DNA of 64,000 nucleotides from the NCBI GenBank assembly GCA_905331475.1, contig CAJNYU010001911.1, positions 39,953-103,952 of the forward strand. The letters run 5' to 3'. Source of the DNA: Rotaria socialis. Its lineage: Eukaryota; Rotifera; Eurotatoria; Philodinida; Philodinidae. The stretch's first letter is position 1. Every line of letters starts with the position of its first letter. A program made the translations under genes and the position numbers. Positions 12,501-24,042 of the stretch are shown one piece after another. Under the pieces are notes generated by a model, which saw only the letters and a list, made by a program, of their open reading frames with translations, did not search any database and had not been told where the DNA came from.

Positions 12501-13255
12501 CTGGTTATTATGCAGATGGTATGCAAGCAGCACAAATATTGGCATTAGCTTTACCTAATGTTGTACCAGTTAATGTGCGCGATAATGTTTTACAACATTT
12601 AATTCAAGATATTAATAATAAAGGAAATCATACATCAACAGGCATTGTATCAACGGCAGCACTTTATCCACTTCTGTCTGATAATGGTCAACACGATTTA
12701 GCAGTTGAATTAATTTCAACAGTCACATATCCATCGTATGGTTATATGTTTAATAATCCGTATGAAAATGCAACAACTATGTGGGAATTATGGGACGCAC
12801 CGATGGAAGGTCCAGGAATGAATTCACGAAATCATCATATGTTTTCAAGTATCGGCGCATGGTTTTATTCACATTTAGCTGGCATAGATTTTCAATCGGA
12901 TTTAATTCTTATTCAACCACGAATGTTATCAGAAAATAAAAAACATCTCTTAACGAAAATTGATTGTCAATTAAGTACTTTGTATGGACTTGTTCATGTT
13001 TCATATACACGTGACGAAAGTGATACATTTGCCAATTCAATTTTACTTCGAGTTTCAATACCATCGAATGCTCAAGCTCAAGTTATATTCGAACCATTGT
13101 ATCCCGGTGCTCGATGTGTGACAATAATGGAAAACCATGAAGTTATCTGGTCGATTGATAGTAAAGATAATAGTGTTTTTCATGATGTCAACACTGGTTT
13201 AATGACTCGTCAAGTTGGATCAGGAGATTATGAATACCAAGCTTTTTGGGAATGA
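12501..13255 (+). pseudogene. Alpha-L-rhamnosidase (GH78) C-terminal fragment
   Basis: About 250 codons with no internal stop, matching the C-terminal part of the six-hairpin catalytic domain and the following beta-sandwich of GH78 enzymes: SYGYMFNNPYENATTMWELW, the NSRNHHMFSSIGAWFYSHLAGI region (the conserved N-H segment and W-x-Y-x-x-L-A-G-I), then IQPR and a Cys-containing beta domain ending FWE. Full enzymes have roughly 900-1000 residues, so the first three quarters, including the main catalytic acids, are missing. No ATG precedes the homology; the reading runs into the telomere-like hairpin at 12458-12496. AG at 12499-12500 could formally be a splice acceptor, but I see no upstream exon in the window. 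Most likely a 5'-truncated, dead copy of a horizontally acquired gene. Confidence 0.75.
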
Positions 13256-13547
13256 AAATTTAAATCACAAAAAAAAAATACTATTTATTTATTCGAAATT
13301 TTATGATATAAATAATTATATTCCTTCTTTTTTCTAATGTATTGTGATATGAATGTGCATTTTTCTTAGATTTATTTCATTCGAAAGATTTCAATAAATT
13401 ATTAAGTGACTTTTACAACAGATGTCGAAGATTTATTTTGATCGAAACACGAGAGGTGTTTACGAGTAGCCAATCATTTGAATATTCAATATCAACACAA
13501 CTAAACAGAATTCGAGAAAGAAAATCACTATCATATACGATCTTTAG

Positions 13548-15260
13548 ATGTCTGTACAATTTTCAGTTGAATCCATTGAATATCTGACTGAAAAATTGAA
13601 TAATGGTCGATGTTTATGTGATGAATCTGTTGCTTATCTAACTTCACAAATCAGTCGAGTTATTTTCGATCTCTTAGAAGTAAAATCTAAACGAATAGAA
13701 CGAACATTGTCACTAATAATTTCATTTCAGGATACCTGTAAATTTGTTAGAAAATGTTGTCGCAATGAAATGATAATAGATGATTTTGCATTTGCATTAA
13801 AATTAAATTATATAAAAGTAAATATGCTGTTCTTTCTATCGCCTTCAAAATATATATATCTCTATAGCCTATACATGGTTATATAACAAAGAATATTGAT
13901 CGTTCTTCATCGTTTCGTAAAATAAAAAAAGACAATCGAATTTTATATCATATTGATGATAATATCGTCGCATTAAATGATTTAATAACAAGTCAAGTAC
14001 AAGTACCTTTTGATTTAAGCATTCGTGGTAGATCATTAAAAAAATTTTCATATTAAGAATTCTATTATTTATCCATTTACTAGCACATTGGTTAGCAGTC
14101 AATGGTCAACAACCTATAACAAATGAAAATCCTATGGTAAATGCATCGATTCGTTCAGTATCAAAGAAAGTTTTAAATAAATCACGCAAGCTGCTATCAA
14201 TGGTAAATATAGATTTTATGATAATATATTCAATAAATTCGTTCTTATTTCAGGAACAACAAATTTATTATAAAGAACTCACAGAAATGTGTATTTGTTT
14301 AAATGAAAAAAAACGAAAAGTAATTGATTCTTTATGACAGTATCAATCTGTAAATGTTTTTCTTTTTCTAGCAAGCTCTATTGATTCTTTCATCGGATAA
14401 TAGTCTTCAACAAATCGTTTCACGTGTGATTATTTTCATATCGGAAGGTGTACGTGTAAATTTGTCACCCACATCGACCTTTTATCGTTCCATAATATTG
14501 AATTTTCTACTGCAAATGTGTGATGCATTATTACAGAATGAAAACATCATTCTAGAATCTTATGTATGAATTCTAATCGATGAGTAACCTGATTTGATTT
14601 TAATTCGTTTTAGTTACATTATTTATTGCCAGCTACACTTTCTTGTTTACTTGACAGAAGAATTTCATGTGACCATTGGTCATTGCGTGATCTTGCCGGG
14701 AAATGTTGTGGACAAATGATACGGTGAGAATAAGATTTATTGTTTATAATGTGGGAAAATTATTATCGTTTTTTCTTTCTGAAGGAAATTTTCCACTTCA
14801 ACAAATCTTTAGCAACAAAGGACAGTTAATATTTTTTATCGAATTTTAATCAACAGTGAAGAAGAATATATTTGGTCAACACAATATGGCGCATTTGTCG
14901 GTCTTTGTGAAATGAGTCATAAAGTTAGTTTTATTTCAATCAGTTTTTTTTCTTCTATGATTTGCATTTTGTTTTAGGTGATTATTCAAATCGTTTTTCC
15001 ACTTATTAAACAATTAGGGGAAAAAATTCGATTAATATCAGATAGAGAATTATCACTTCAAATGACTAAAGTTATTGTTGTAAGACATTTTTTGTGGTAG
15101 TTTTATTAAGAGACACGTCTTTTGTTTCATTTAGAAATTTATAACAATAGCTTATCGTTCAGTACAAAATGACAATGAAAGTAATGAAAAAAAGCTTTAT
15201 GAAGATTTTGGCTCGTACTTTGCTCCTCTGATTCAACGACAATTGATATTATTATTGTAG
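13548..15260 (+). CDS. TAF6: TAF6, TFIID/SAGA histone-fold subunit
   Basis: Ten exons: 13548-13679, 13731-13817, 13868-14027, 14084-14202, 14254-14319, 14372-14563, 14614-14723, 14857-14923, 14978-15079, 15135-15260; all phases agree and give 386 residues. The N-terminus is a histone fold (FSVESIEYLTEKL, then the helix with FVRKCCRNEMIIDDFAFALK). A linker with IRAHWLAVNGQQP follows, and then the TAF6 C-terminal HEAT domain (EQQIYYKELTEMC, FISEGVRVNL, YLLPATLSCLLDRR, DHWSLRDLAGKCC, YGAFVGLCEMS). In the cell it pairs with TAF9 in the TFIID core and contacts promoter DNA and activators. It is shorter than vertebrate TAF6 because the long C-terminal tail is missing. A probable decayed exon sits in the intron 14724-14856. 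Confidence 0.92.
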
Positions 15261-16113
15261 ATAAAAAAACAATTGAGATTATAAAGTTATATGAATTAAA
15301 TTAATTTTCTTTTTCTTTTTAAATAAACAGATTAGTTATGATTCTAAAGAATTCATGATCGATTTCGAAAGCTTTTTGTAACGAGACAAGGACAATATCA
15401 AAAATGAGCATTTAATGGAATTGTTATATAATACTGTTCGATGGTCATATCATTCTTTCGTTCTTAAAAATTAGTTCTCACATAAATTATCGAATCTACT
15501 TTTTTGTTTTTATAGTAACTCTATGAAATAAATATGATCAGTATATCTACTCATTCAAAGTATCGTTTTATATTTAACTCTAAATTACATTTGTTATTTT
15601 CATTACGAACAAATGATTGAAAAAAATAAAAATAAAAATCACAAATAGCAATGTTTGTTTGCTAATGACAACCAATTTACTCAAGTTATGTTTCTCTATC
15701 AATCATCTCATTCACATAAATCTTTTTGATCCCAGCAGGCATAAAAAAAATATTATTTCTCAAGATTTATTTTATTCATTCATTCATTCATTCATCCGGA
15801 AGAGTTGAGAGTATAGTCGTATTTCTTCTCATCTTACTGTTATTACTACAATTTTATTGCTCAAATATGCTTTATTATATTGTTCCTGACTTTTTAAATT
15901 TGATCGTTCGAATGAACTTTTTCTTTTATACACACAAGGGATCAATGAATATGAATATAAATAGAAAAAAAAGAAACGTCGTGTACATGAGCACACCCAC
16001 ACCCCATCTTTTCCGATGTGATTTATTGATAATTGCTACAATTCAGCATATGATTAAAAATTTTCATGTCGAAAAAAAAAGAAGAAATATAATGAAAATC
16101 CGATTATATTTAG
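15261..16113. other. Intergenic; telomere-like tract
   Basis: AATAAA-type signals for TAF6 (near 15320 and 15526), a TTCA-type short tandem repeat (15770-15795) and a CACACCCACACCCC telomere-like tract at 15992-16005. No forkhead first exon was found here in any frame. Confidence 0.5.
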
Positions 16114-16471
16114 ATGTGGTGATATGTTTGAAAATGGAAGTTATCTACGTCGACGAAAACGTTTTAAATTATTAAATAAATCTCATACGGAACACACAGT
16201 GATTACGAAACAAACAATAAAGCCAACTCTTGTTAATACATCATCACCGATCAAATCACAGCCAATCAAAAGTTCATTTTTTATTGATAATCTTCTTGCA
16301 AACGATACAAATACGAATACAAGTTATACAACATCATCAGCATCGTCACCATCGGAAGCTAATTGTACATTGAAACATCTGCTCTATTCAACTGATTTAG
16401 ATCTTGTTCAAAAATTGACATTTTTTAATGATTTTCACGGACAACAGCAGCAGCAGCAGGTTTATTGGTAA
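16114..16471 (+). pseudogene. FoxB-like forkhead gene, C-terminal part only
   Basis: After an acceptor-like TTTAG (16109-16113) the frame reads CGDMFENGSYLRRRKRFKLL, the exact C-terminal wing of a forkhead domain. The CGDMFENG form is typical of FoxB rather than FoxA/C/D. Downstream is KSSFFIDNLLAND, resembling the FoxB motif around FAIENIIA, and a short Gln run coded by CAG repeats before the stop at 16469-16471. The helices that recognise DNA (the KPPYSYISL to SLRHNLS part) are absent anywhere between TAF6 and this point, so the domain is incomplete. Either a truncated copy or the 3' exon of a gene whose first exon lies far away. It lies about 110 bases beyond a telomere-like tract. Confidence 0.6.
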
Positions 16472-18574
16472 AAACAAAAAGAAAGACAGAATATTTTATT
16501 TTTTTGACACATCATCAATTTTATGTGTTAGGCCACCTATGCTTCATTTGCGTCTAATGACTTTGTATTTTGTTCGCTATAAGACTCAAGTATATATATA
16601 TATATATATATTTTTGTTTTTTTGTTGATGACATTTGGTGAGTGTGTGCGTTTGTATCAATGTAATAATATAATGAAGTTGTCACACAAGATGTTAAAAT
16701 TGGATGATGAAGGATATACCAAGACAGAAGAAAAAAAAAGAAAATTCTAATCACCTGAGAATAGATTATGACAGTATCTTTAATTGATAAAATATTCAAG
16801 CATGCATACACATATAGATGTGTCTGTATATGTTTTATTTGTGGTCTTGTGTGTCTCGTCGTTATCATTATCGAAGGTATGATGTAGCCGATGAAATGAA
16901 AGGGTAAAAGAAAAGAAGAAGAAGAAGAAGAAGCAGAAGTCATCTCTCAAGAGATTTTATTCATAGAAATCATATTGAAGTGTACTCACACACAGAGATC
17001 ATGATCGACAATCTTCAATATGAACATCTTAGCTATTTTCATTTAGTATTGATGGGTATTCATCTAATTCATTCATTTTTCGGCAATTACGCAATAGGAC
17101 AGGAGAGACATTTATTACAGTTTGTTTCAGCGAATTCTTCAATCAGGCAAATAAATTTTCTGAATTATGAGATTCACAAAAAGCATGATTATGACCTGTT
17201 ATAACTGGATCGTAATATTCGTAATTGCGAAGCATATGAAATTACCTAGAGTCGGTGTTTACAAGCATAGAATAAAAGTTTCCTATCTCTTAAAATGATG
17301 ACAGCTCAACGAGATGAGATCATTTTGGTCAGCGCTGCATCATTCATCAGTTATCGAAATCTATTAATGAAAATCATCTAAATTATAGGTTTTGAAAAAA
17401 GAAACTTGCTTGGTTACAAAAATTTCTCTTTTGTTTTCGCATATTTATTGAAATCAATAACAACACGAGTACATATAGTTCTCCATGATAAGCAATGAGC
17501 AGTCAAGGAAGAACAAGTGAAGTTAGGGTTGGCCCTTTATATGCTAATGCCTCTACATTAAAATCTCGAATATAATTTTTCACGTTGATCAATATGATAT
17601 TCATTAACATAGGTGTAACAAATGTAATTGTTACCACGTACAATATGGAAATAATCGACAGAATAATAATTCTTTCAGTTAAATATTGTGCATTATTGAT
17701 GGATGGGTTACGACAGTTCGGATACCACGTGAATATCTTTTACAATTGTTTTACTTCTTTTATTCCACCCTTCTATCCATTAACAGACATTATTTACTGA
17801 ATGATCAACAAATTTTGTTTACCTATTCACACAATAAACAATATAATCGTTATTGAAGTTGAATACCAGTGCAAACATGTATAAAAGAATCAAGCTAGTA
17901 CGTGCAACCAATTGAAAATGATTTACAATTCAAATAATTGAGGAGCCGCATATATTTGGTTTGATGTTACTCCATCATCAAGAATTATTACCCAGTATAA
18001 TAACCACCTCTTCATAAATGTTCGACCAAAGCGATGGAATGATCGACCCGATCCGCATTACAATAATACCTAGAATACAAAAATTCAATAAGACTATGTT
18101 TAGGTAATCTTGCAGAAACAACAGAGTATTATGTTCACATTATTTTGATCGGACTCTGTTCTAGGAAAGATAATTGATATTAAGCTGTCTAATATAAAAC
18201 ATTCGCTAGAAACACTAAAAGCATGATGCGTGCTGTTACAATAAAAACATAGGGATTATGACAAGTAAAGTGGCAAGCAGCAGAAGATCTCCACGCTTAC
18301 TATTAAAATAATTCATTATATATTTTTTTTATAATGACTATTCGAATTTTGAGATTTGAACCAGCCTAATATTTAACGAAAAAGAAATAGAGAATAACGC
18401 TGAACAAAATTTTCAATTTTCTTGTAACGAACAAGATAAAAAAAAGTAAAACTGACCGGCAGCCACCTTGAGCCAATTCGGAAATTCCAATTTATTCGAT
18501 GATGATGCTGCTGATGATAATGCTGACGATGATGCTAAGCAACGATTTTTATAATCTAAATGATGAACGATGTA
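16472..18574. other. Long intergenic region, microsatellites and decayed frames
   Basis: Contains (TA)n at 16591-16611 and (GAA)n at 16913-16931. Short open stretches near 17585-17800 and 17915-18070 look like eroded coding sequence but match nothing I recognise. A GATGATGCT-type repeat lies at 18498-18537. Confidence 0.4.
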
Positions 18575-18897
18575 TTAAGTTAAAAGATCATTTTTTTTCT
18601 TTGTCATACGAGCAATAGAATTTAACTCGTAAAGAACATTTTTATCCCATTCAAATTGAAAGTTTCCATAACTGTCTTCTGGTATCCTAAAAAATAGGAA
18701 ATATATTTTGAAAGAATTTCTTTTGATTTGCTATTAACATACGAAACAAATTCATTTGATTGTTCGTCTTTAAATAATATTCCTGTAGCACCAGGAAATG
18801 TTTTAACAAAATAATCTTTTCGAATAATATTATCTTGTTTAAGTAGCAGACGAGTAGTTTGCTTTGTCTCATTATCGTATATTCGAATATAATTCAT
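18575..18897 (-). CDS. Stand-alone TDP-43 N-terminal-like domain protein
   Basis: Two exons, 18897-18743 and 18686-18575, joined TC|G across a 56-nt intron; 88 residues. The sequence begins MNYIRIYDNE and contains FVKTFPGATGILFKDE and IPEDSYGNFQFEW. These align with TARDBP: YIRV at the start, the FPGACGLRYR core, and the HAPDAGWGNLVYVV strand. This domain forms the DIX-like fold through which TDP-43 oligomerises. The protein stops (TAA at 18577-18575) soon after, so there are no RRM domains and no Gly-rich tail. ATG 18897 sits 12 bases after a strong TTTTCAG acceptor, so a non-coding 5' exon is likely. Could be a gene fragment, but the frame, intron and stop look intact. Confidence 0.6.
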
Positions 18898-18961
18898 TCT
18901 CACAGTAATCTGAAAATAAAACGAAGCGAATTCCTAGGTTATTAATATGTTCACTGAGTAA

Positions 18962-19055
18962 AAGACAATGCCATTGTCTTTTAATAGTAAGTACCACAAG
19001 CAAAAGCAAAGTACCAGAGGTACTTACGATTTTGAAAAAGTACTTTGCTTTTGCT
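18962..19055. repeat. Cluster of palindromes upstream of the TDP-43-like gene
   Basis: AAGACAATG-C-CATTGTCTT (18962-18980) is a perfect palindrome. AGCAAAAGCAAAGTA (18999-19013) pairs with 19041-19055, and GTAAGTACC pairs with GGTACTTAC between them. Together they make a nested hairpin of about 95 bases, perhaps a small fold-back element. Confidence 0.6.
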
Positions 19056-20621
19056 GGTAAAACGTGGAAAAATCCTCGGTAAACTATGGATTTGTCCTTT
19101 GTTTCGAAATCCTGTTAAAAACGCTGGGCAATGGATTGACTTGAAATAGCGTTAGTTTAGTGACAACAAAATAATACCAATAAAAAGTATAATAAACCGA
19201 GTAAATATTATCTGAAAACAAATTCATTTCATAAATACAGATATAGAGACGAGACGACAATGGAACAATGGAATACATGCAGTGAAATAGGATATATCAA
19301 ATCCAATCGGTGATGAGCAATAAGAGAATTCTGAAGAGGGAGCCATTTGTTTATATTTAGTAAGTTTTGGTAGATGTGTTTATTTTATTTGAAAAGAAAA
19401 AGAAATATTTTAACAGAATCTAATTGTTTTATTCAAGATGAAATTTTGTAAAAAGTTGATTATTAATAGATTATTCAACTAGATGGTATTCGAGTTTCAC
19501 TCGTATACGAAATGCGATGCGAAGCAGGAATTTGGATCTATGAAAAATCTTGAATTCTTTTTATGTAGCCATGATGCAATTCATCCCTCAGAAAACTCTA
19601 TTCTTACTTAGCGATTCATTATTAAAGACCGATTTCGATTGATCGATTAATTATCTTTCTGATTCATTATCTTAGATCAGCTGTAAATGAATAGACTGTA
19701 GTAGCTAACATATGTTGATGACGTCATTTTAATTATCTCGAAACAAATTTCTTTCATTTTCGTCATTTTGGAACCACATTTCTAAGTGAACGGTACTTTA
19801 GATACAAAATTGGAAAACAGGGGAAATGAGTTCCATCTTGATACTTCGATCTCACGTTTTAACCACTTTCCTACGACTTTCGGTTCTCGAGATCATTAAC
19901 ACAGAAAATGAAGAAAAAGATGCGTATTTCTAGTTAAAAAGAAAAAAAAAACTCGCGACGGACAACAGAAATGCTTCCTGCTTCGCATCGCATTAAAAAA
20001 GTGATTGATAATGGCTTAGAAGAACTAATAGAAATTCATAGAAAAGAAAAGGAATAAAATTTGTTCTCATATTCTATGATTAAGTACGAATTAATCAATA
20101 GAGCGTTGTTTTGTAGATTAAATTATCGAAGTGAAACAAAATCGAAATTTAGAAATTTTATTGAAATACTCAGTTGATTGCTAAAAAAAATCAATGTAAA
20201 ATAATCCTAATGTTCCTATATACCTAAACCGTGAATACCGTAAAAAAATTGAATATCTCCTTCTAGGCAAGCTACGGGAAACTAATAGTTTAACCTTGTT
20301 AGTTTGGCGGTGAGAACTTTCTTTTGATGTAAAAATAACTAGTATTTTCAAGTTACAATACAAATACCTCCATTGCTAGTATTGGTTTAGAATCTTTTTT
20401 TTGGCATAGCTAAATCCTCTTGCAGAACTTAATTATAGAAAATTTCATTCTTACATCCAGATTCTAATCTCATATATGTACACTTGAGTTTGACAATACG
20501 TCTGACACGATAGACTTCGTTTGTCAAGTTAGAAAATTTCAAAGCAGATCTCTGATGTTATTTGAATACACTTTGCTTGTCAAATAATAGCAACATTATT
20601 TTCTTCAGTACATTTTGAGTG
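19056..20621. other. Intergenic, nothing recognised
   Basis: AT-rich with only short open frames. GCGATGCGAAGCAGGAA near 19511-19527 and CTTCCTGCTTCGCATCGC at 19975-19992 form an inverted pair about 450 bases apart, which may mark the ends of an old element. Confidence 0.4.
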
Positions 20622-22256
20622 ATGAGTACAAATCAGGTAAACGCATTGCATGTGAAATAAATTCTTACGATAGATGCTGCTTGCTTGAAAAGCTTATTGG
20701 TTAAAATCAATGCACTAATCAAAAGATACCTGTCTGGCATAGTGCTATTTATTTCATCAGACTTGAAAATATAATAATTATAAAGCGAATTTACTTATTC
20801 TAGAGTCGTTCATTTTAAAAATGTATGTATATTTTGTCTTTTCAGATGATTGAACAATTAGGCTTAATTTTCCTTACACTAATACCTCTTGGATTAGTTG
20901 TTCTATTTGTAAGTTAATATAATTTCTATGATTTGAAATATGAAGTGAAAATCCATATTGATTTAGAGTATTTGTTTGTTACGTTCATTCAAAATGGCGC
21001 CTCGGAGTGAGAATGAAAAACATTATCAAGATCCAGTGACAAAATCACGACAACTATTTCCATCACTCAAAGATACACATTCCAAATATCTTTCTGTAAT
21101 TATTCCTGCTTATAAAGAAGTAGATCGATGTAAGATTAATATTTTTGAAAAGTTCTTCAATCAGATTTTTCTATGTATAGTGCCGACTATGATCCGAGAT
21201 ACAATGGACTATATAGAACAACGTCAGGTATAGAGAGGCCAATTCGATTATTTAAAATGATTGCTATAGTTTGTAAGTGTTTTTTCAAAACTAGGCTAAA
21301 GATGCATCGTTCACTTACGAATTGATTATAGTCGATGATGGAAGTCCAGATAAAACTAGTGAAGTAAGATAAATTATTTTTCGATCATAATTTTCTTATT
21401 TTATAAGTCTAGGTTGCATTAACATATAGTGCACAATATGGAACAGACATAGTTCGAGTATTAACCCTAGATGCAAATCGTGGTAAAGGTGGTGCTGTTA
21501 GAATGGTGAAGTATAGTTTTTCATAGTTGACATGAATAAAGAGTCTTGCTTTTTTTTAAAAACTATCAGGGTGTTTTGAGTGCTCGAGGTCAATGGATTT
21601 TATTTGCTGATGCAGATGGTGCAACCCAATTTAGTGATTTTCCAAAACTTGAAAAAAGTGGACAAGCAGCAATGAAAGTAAGCAAGAAAATGATTGTTAA
21701 TGATTTCTAAAATTCTTCAATTTAGAATAATGATGTTGTTGTTTGTGGTTCAAGAAGACATTTAGAAACAGAATCTGTTGCAAAAGTAAACTTTTTTTCT
21801 TGAATTCATAAAAAAAAGTAGAATTATTTTTTATTTTTACACAATAGAGATCAGCATTTCGTACATTACTGATGTATGTATTTCATTTTGAAGTTTGGCT
21901 ATTTGCTGTGAAATCTATTCGTGATACTCAGTGTGGTTTTAAATTATTTTCACGGCAAGCTGCAGAAAAAATTTTCACACGAATGCATGTTGAACGATGG
22001 TAAGAGTGCATAGTGAAAAGATATTGGCGACTATATCGAACCTTTTCTTTTTATTCAAAGGGCATTTGATGTTGAACTTTTATACATTGCCGAAAAATTA
22101 AACATTCCTATTCTTGAAGCTGATGTTAATTGGCAAGAAATTCCAGGTTCAAAACTCGATCCATTTGCTGCTTCATTACAAATGGGCATTGACATCTTAG
22201 CTATTTGGTTTCGATATATATTAGGAATTTGGACCATACATCGTAAAAAAGATTAA
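20622..22256 (+). CDS. ALG5: ALG5, dolichyl-phosphate beta-glucosyltransferase
   Basis: Eleven exons: 20622-20636, 20846-20908, 20967-21129, 21181-21227, 21295-21363, 21413-21505, 21570-21677, 21726-21785, 21848-21999, 22061-22256 are the clear ones (ten coding pieces counted here); 321 residues, close to the 324 of human ALG5. ALG5 moves glucose from UDP-glucose to dolichyl phosphate on the ER membrane, supplying Dol-P-Glc for N-glycan assembly. A single N-terminal membrane anchor (IFLTLIPLGLVVLF) precedes a GT-A/GT2 domain: SVIIPAYKE, IIVDDGSPDKTSE (DDGS near 110-113), NRGKGGAVRM, the DADGAT metal motif (164-169), CGSRRHLE, RDTQCGFKLFSR and HVERWAFDVELLY. The 5-codon first exon (MSTNQ) is chosen because the next ATG follows directly on a splice acceptor; starting at 20846 is the alternative. 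Confidence 0.93.
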
Positions 22257-24042
22257 GAATTATCTATTGTTATGCAATCGGAAAGAAATAAAACAATCTG
22301 TTTACCTCTCACAAATTCTATTATATTAGTATAAACGATATGATGGTTATTCTAACTTGCAATTTTCTTTATAATACATGATTTCGTTAAACAAAAGGAA
22401 CATCTTTTAGCATAGACTTCATGCTTGTTGATGTCGGTAATTTTCAAGGAAAAATTGACGCCAATAAGTACGAATACTGTTAAATTACATTATACAGAGT
22501 TATTTGTCCAGTATCGTTTATTTAACAGGCAGAATTTTTAAGTAGTCTTTTATTATGCAAAACACTTGCATTTGAAATCAGTAGTAGTTACATATCTTTG
22601 TTACATTATTATTGGCAGATGTAAGAAGCTTATCAGTTTATGGCTTATCCTGAATGTGTGCCTGACAACAACAAACAAAAAAAGTATATTAAAATAAACG
22701 TGGCACAGCGCGTTGTTTTAAAGTTCAATGCCAATCTACCAAGATTTGATACGCAAGAATTAGCTATGTTATTAATGATATCTGTAATTCGACTATGCTA
22801 TGAGGACAGAACTAAGCTTCGTAAACCTTCTGATGACAACATAATAAAGCTATTCAGTTTTTTTCGGTTTCATTTGCAAATGTTTCGTACAGTGAAAAAC
22901 GATTTAAAAATTCATCCTTTTCAATAGGAAAATAGAACCGTACAAGAAGCCGCCTACGATAAAATTTATAACTATCTTATTAAACAAAAGACTGACCTTA
23001 TGTTTTTCTTTTCGCCTGAACTAAACTACAATTTATTAAGATAAATCAAATATTATAAAGAAAATTACAATACTAGAATGATTGCGTCTGTGAGCTAATC
23101 ACAAGTTTTTTACTAATATACGGAAGATTTTGGGATGCAAAATTGATCATTCTATCTCGTTCAATTGTTTGAAATATGTGCGAAATGAAATAATCTACTC
23201 TTAGAATAAGTTTTGGCAGCCGTTGTTTATGCTTTTGTGTTTTGTTGAATCTTTAGTTCGTTATATTTTATCGTGAAATGTGACTGTTTTTTTTATCTAT
23301 ATTATTAAACGGAACTTTGTTTTTTATTCATAAATAAAATTATTCTTTGCTCATTGATAGAATAGTCTTATTGGTTACATAAAAAATCTTCATCACAAAC
23401 TTTTGTATAATTTGCCAATTAATTGTGTTATGAAAATCGTCATTTGACAAAAAATAATGAAAATGAGTCGTAGTAAAATTTGAAATTTCCGATAAAACCA
23501 AGCATCCATTTTTCATCAGTATTTTTGCCATTTAGTTTTTCGCATCTGCCTACCTGCTACATTAAAAATTCCTAATTGAACTTAATGAACACCCGACGAT
23601 GTTGGCGTTCAAGCAAAGAAATCTATCCATTCATTGTCATAGACGAGATAATAAAAGCTAGCGTGCGAGACTAAATCTATATTCAGTAACACCCACACTC
23701 TTTATAGAGCATCGAAAATATAATTAAGAAATAGTCTCTGTTGAACATGTTTTTTGACTTATTGTTTTTAAAAACAATGTTTGCAGGGATATAAAGGATT
23801 TATTTAGATGAGAACATCTTATCGTGATTGAATCCCATTGAAGTTTTTTTTGTTCTTTTGTGTGTTTAGCGTGCTTTTAAAGTCAATTGTTAGTTGATAG
23901 GAAAAAAAAAGAAGCTAAGAAAGTAAAAAATAATAGAGAGATATTATATTTCAAGAGAAACTAATTGAAAGCAAGCTCGGATTCAATTAATCGTCATTTT
24001 CTTTACTTTTCCCAGTACGATCTACAGAAAATATTTTCCGTT
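22257..24042. other. Intergenic with a doubtful 95-codon frame
   Basis: ALG5 poly(A) signal AATAAA near 22287. A frame at 22640-22927 (MAYPECVPDN, ending IHPFQ) is open but unrecognised and lacks context. A telomere-like AACACCCACACTC lies at about 23688-23700. Otherwise AT-rich and non-coding. Confidence 0.35.

Noticed and set aside
16554..16943. 129-codon minus-strand frame
   Set aside because: Built on the (TA)n and (GAA)n microsatellites; no coding character.
22640..22927. 95-codon frame after ALG5 as a gene
   Set aside because: No recognised domain, splice sites, TATA or poly(A) context; kept only as a doubtful note in the intergenic entry.
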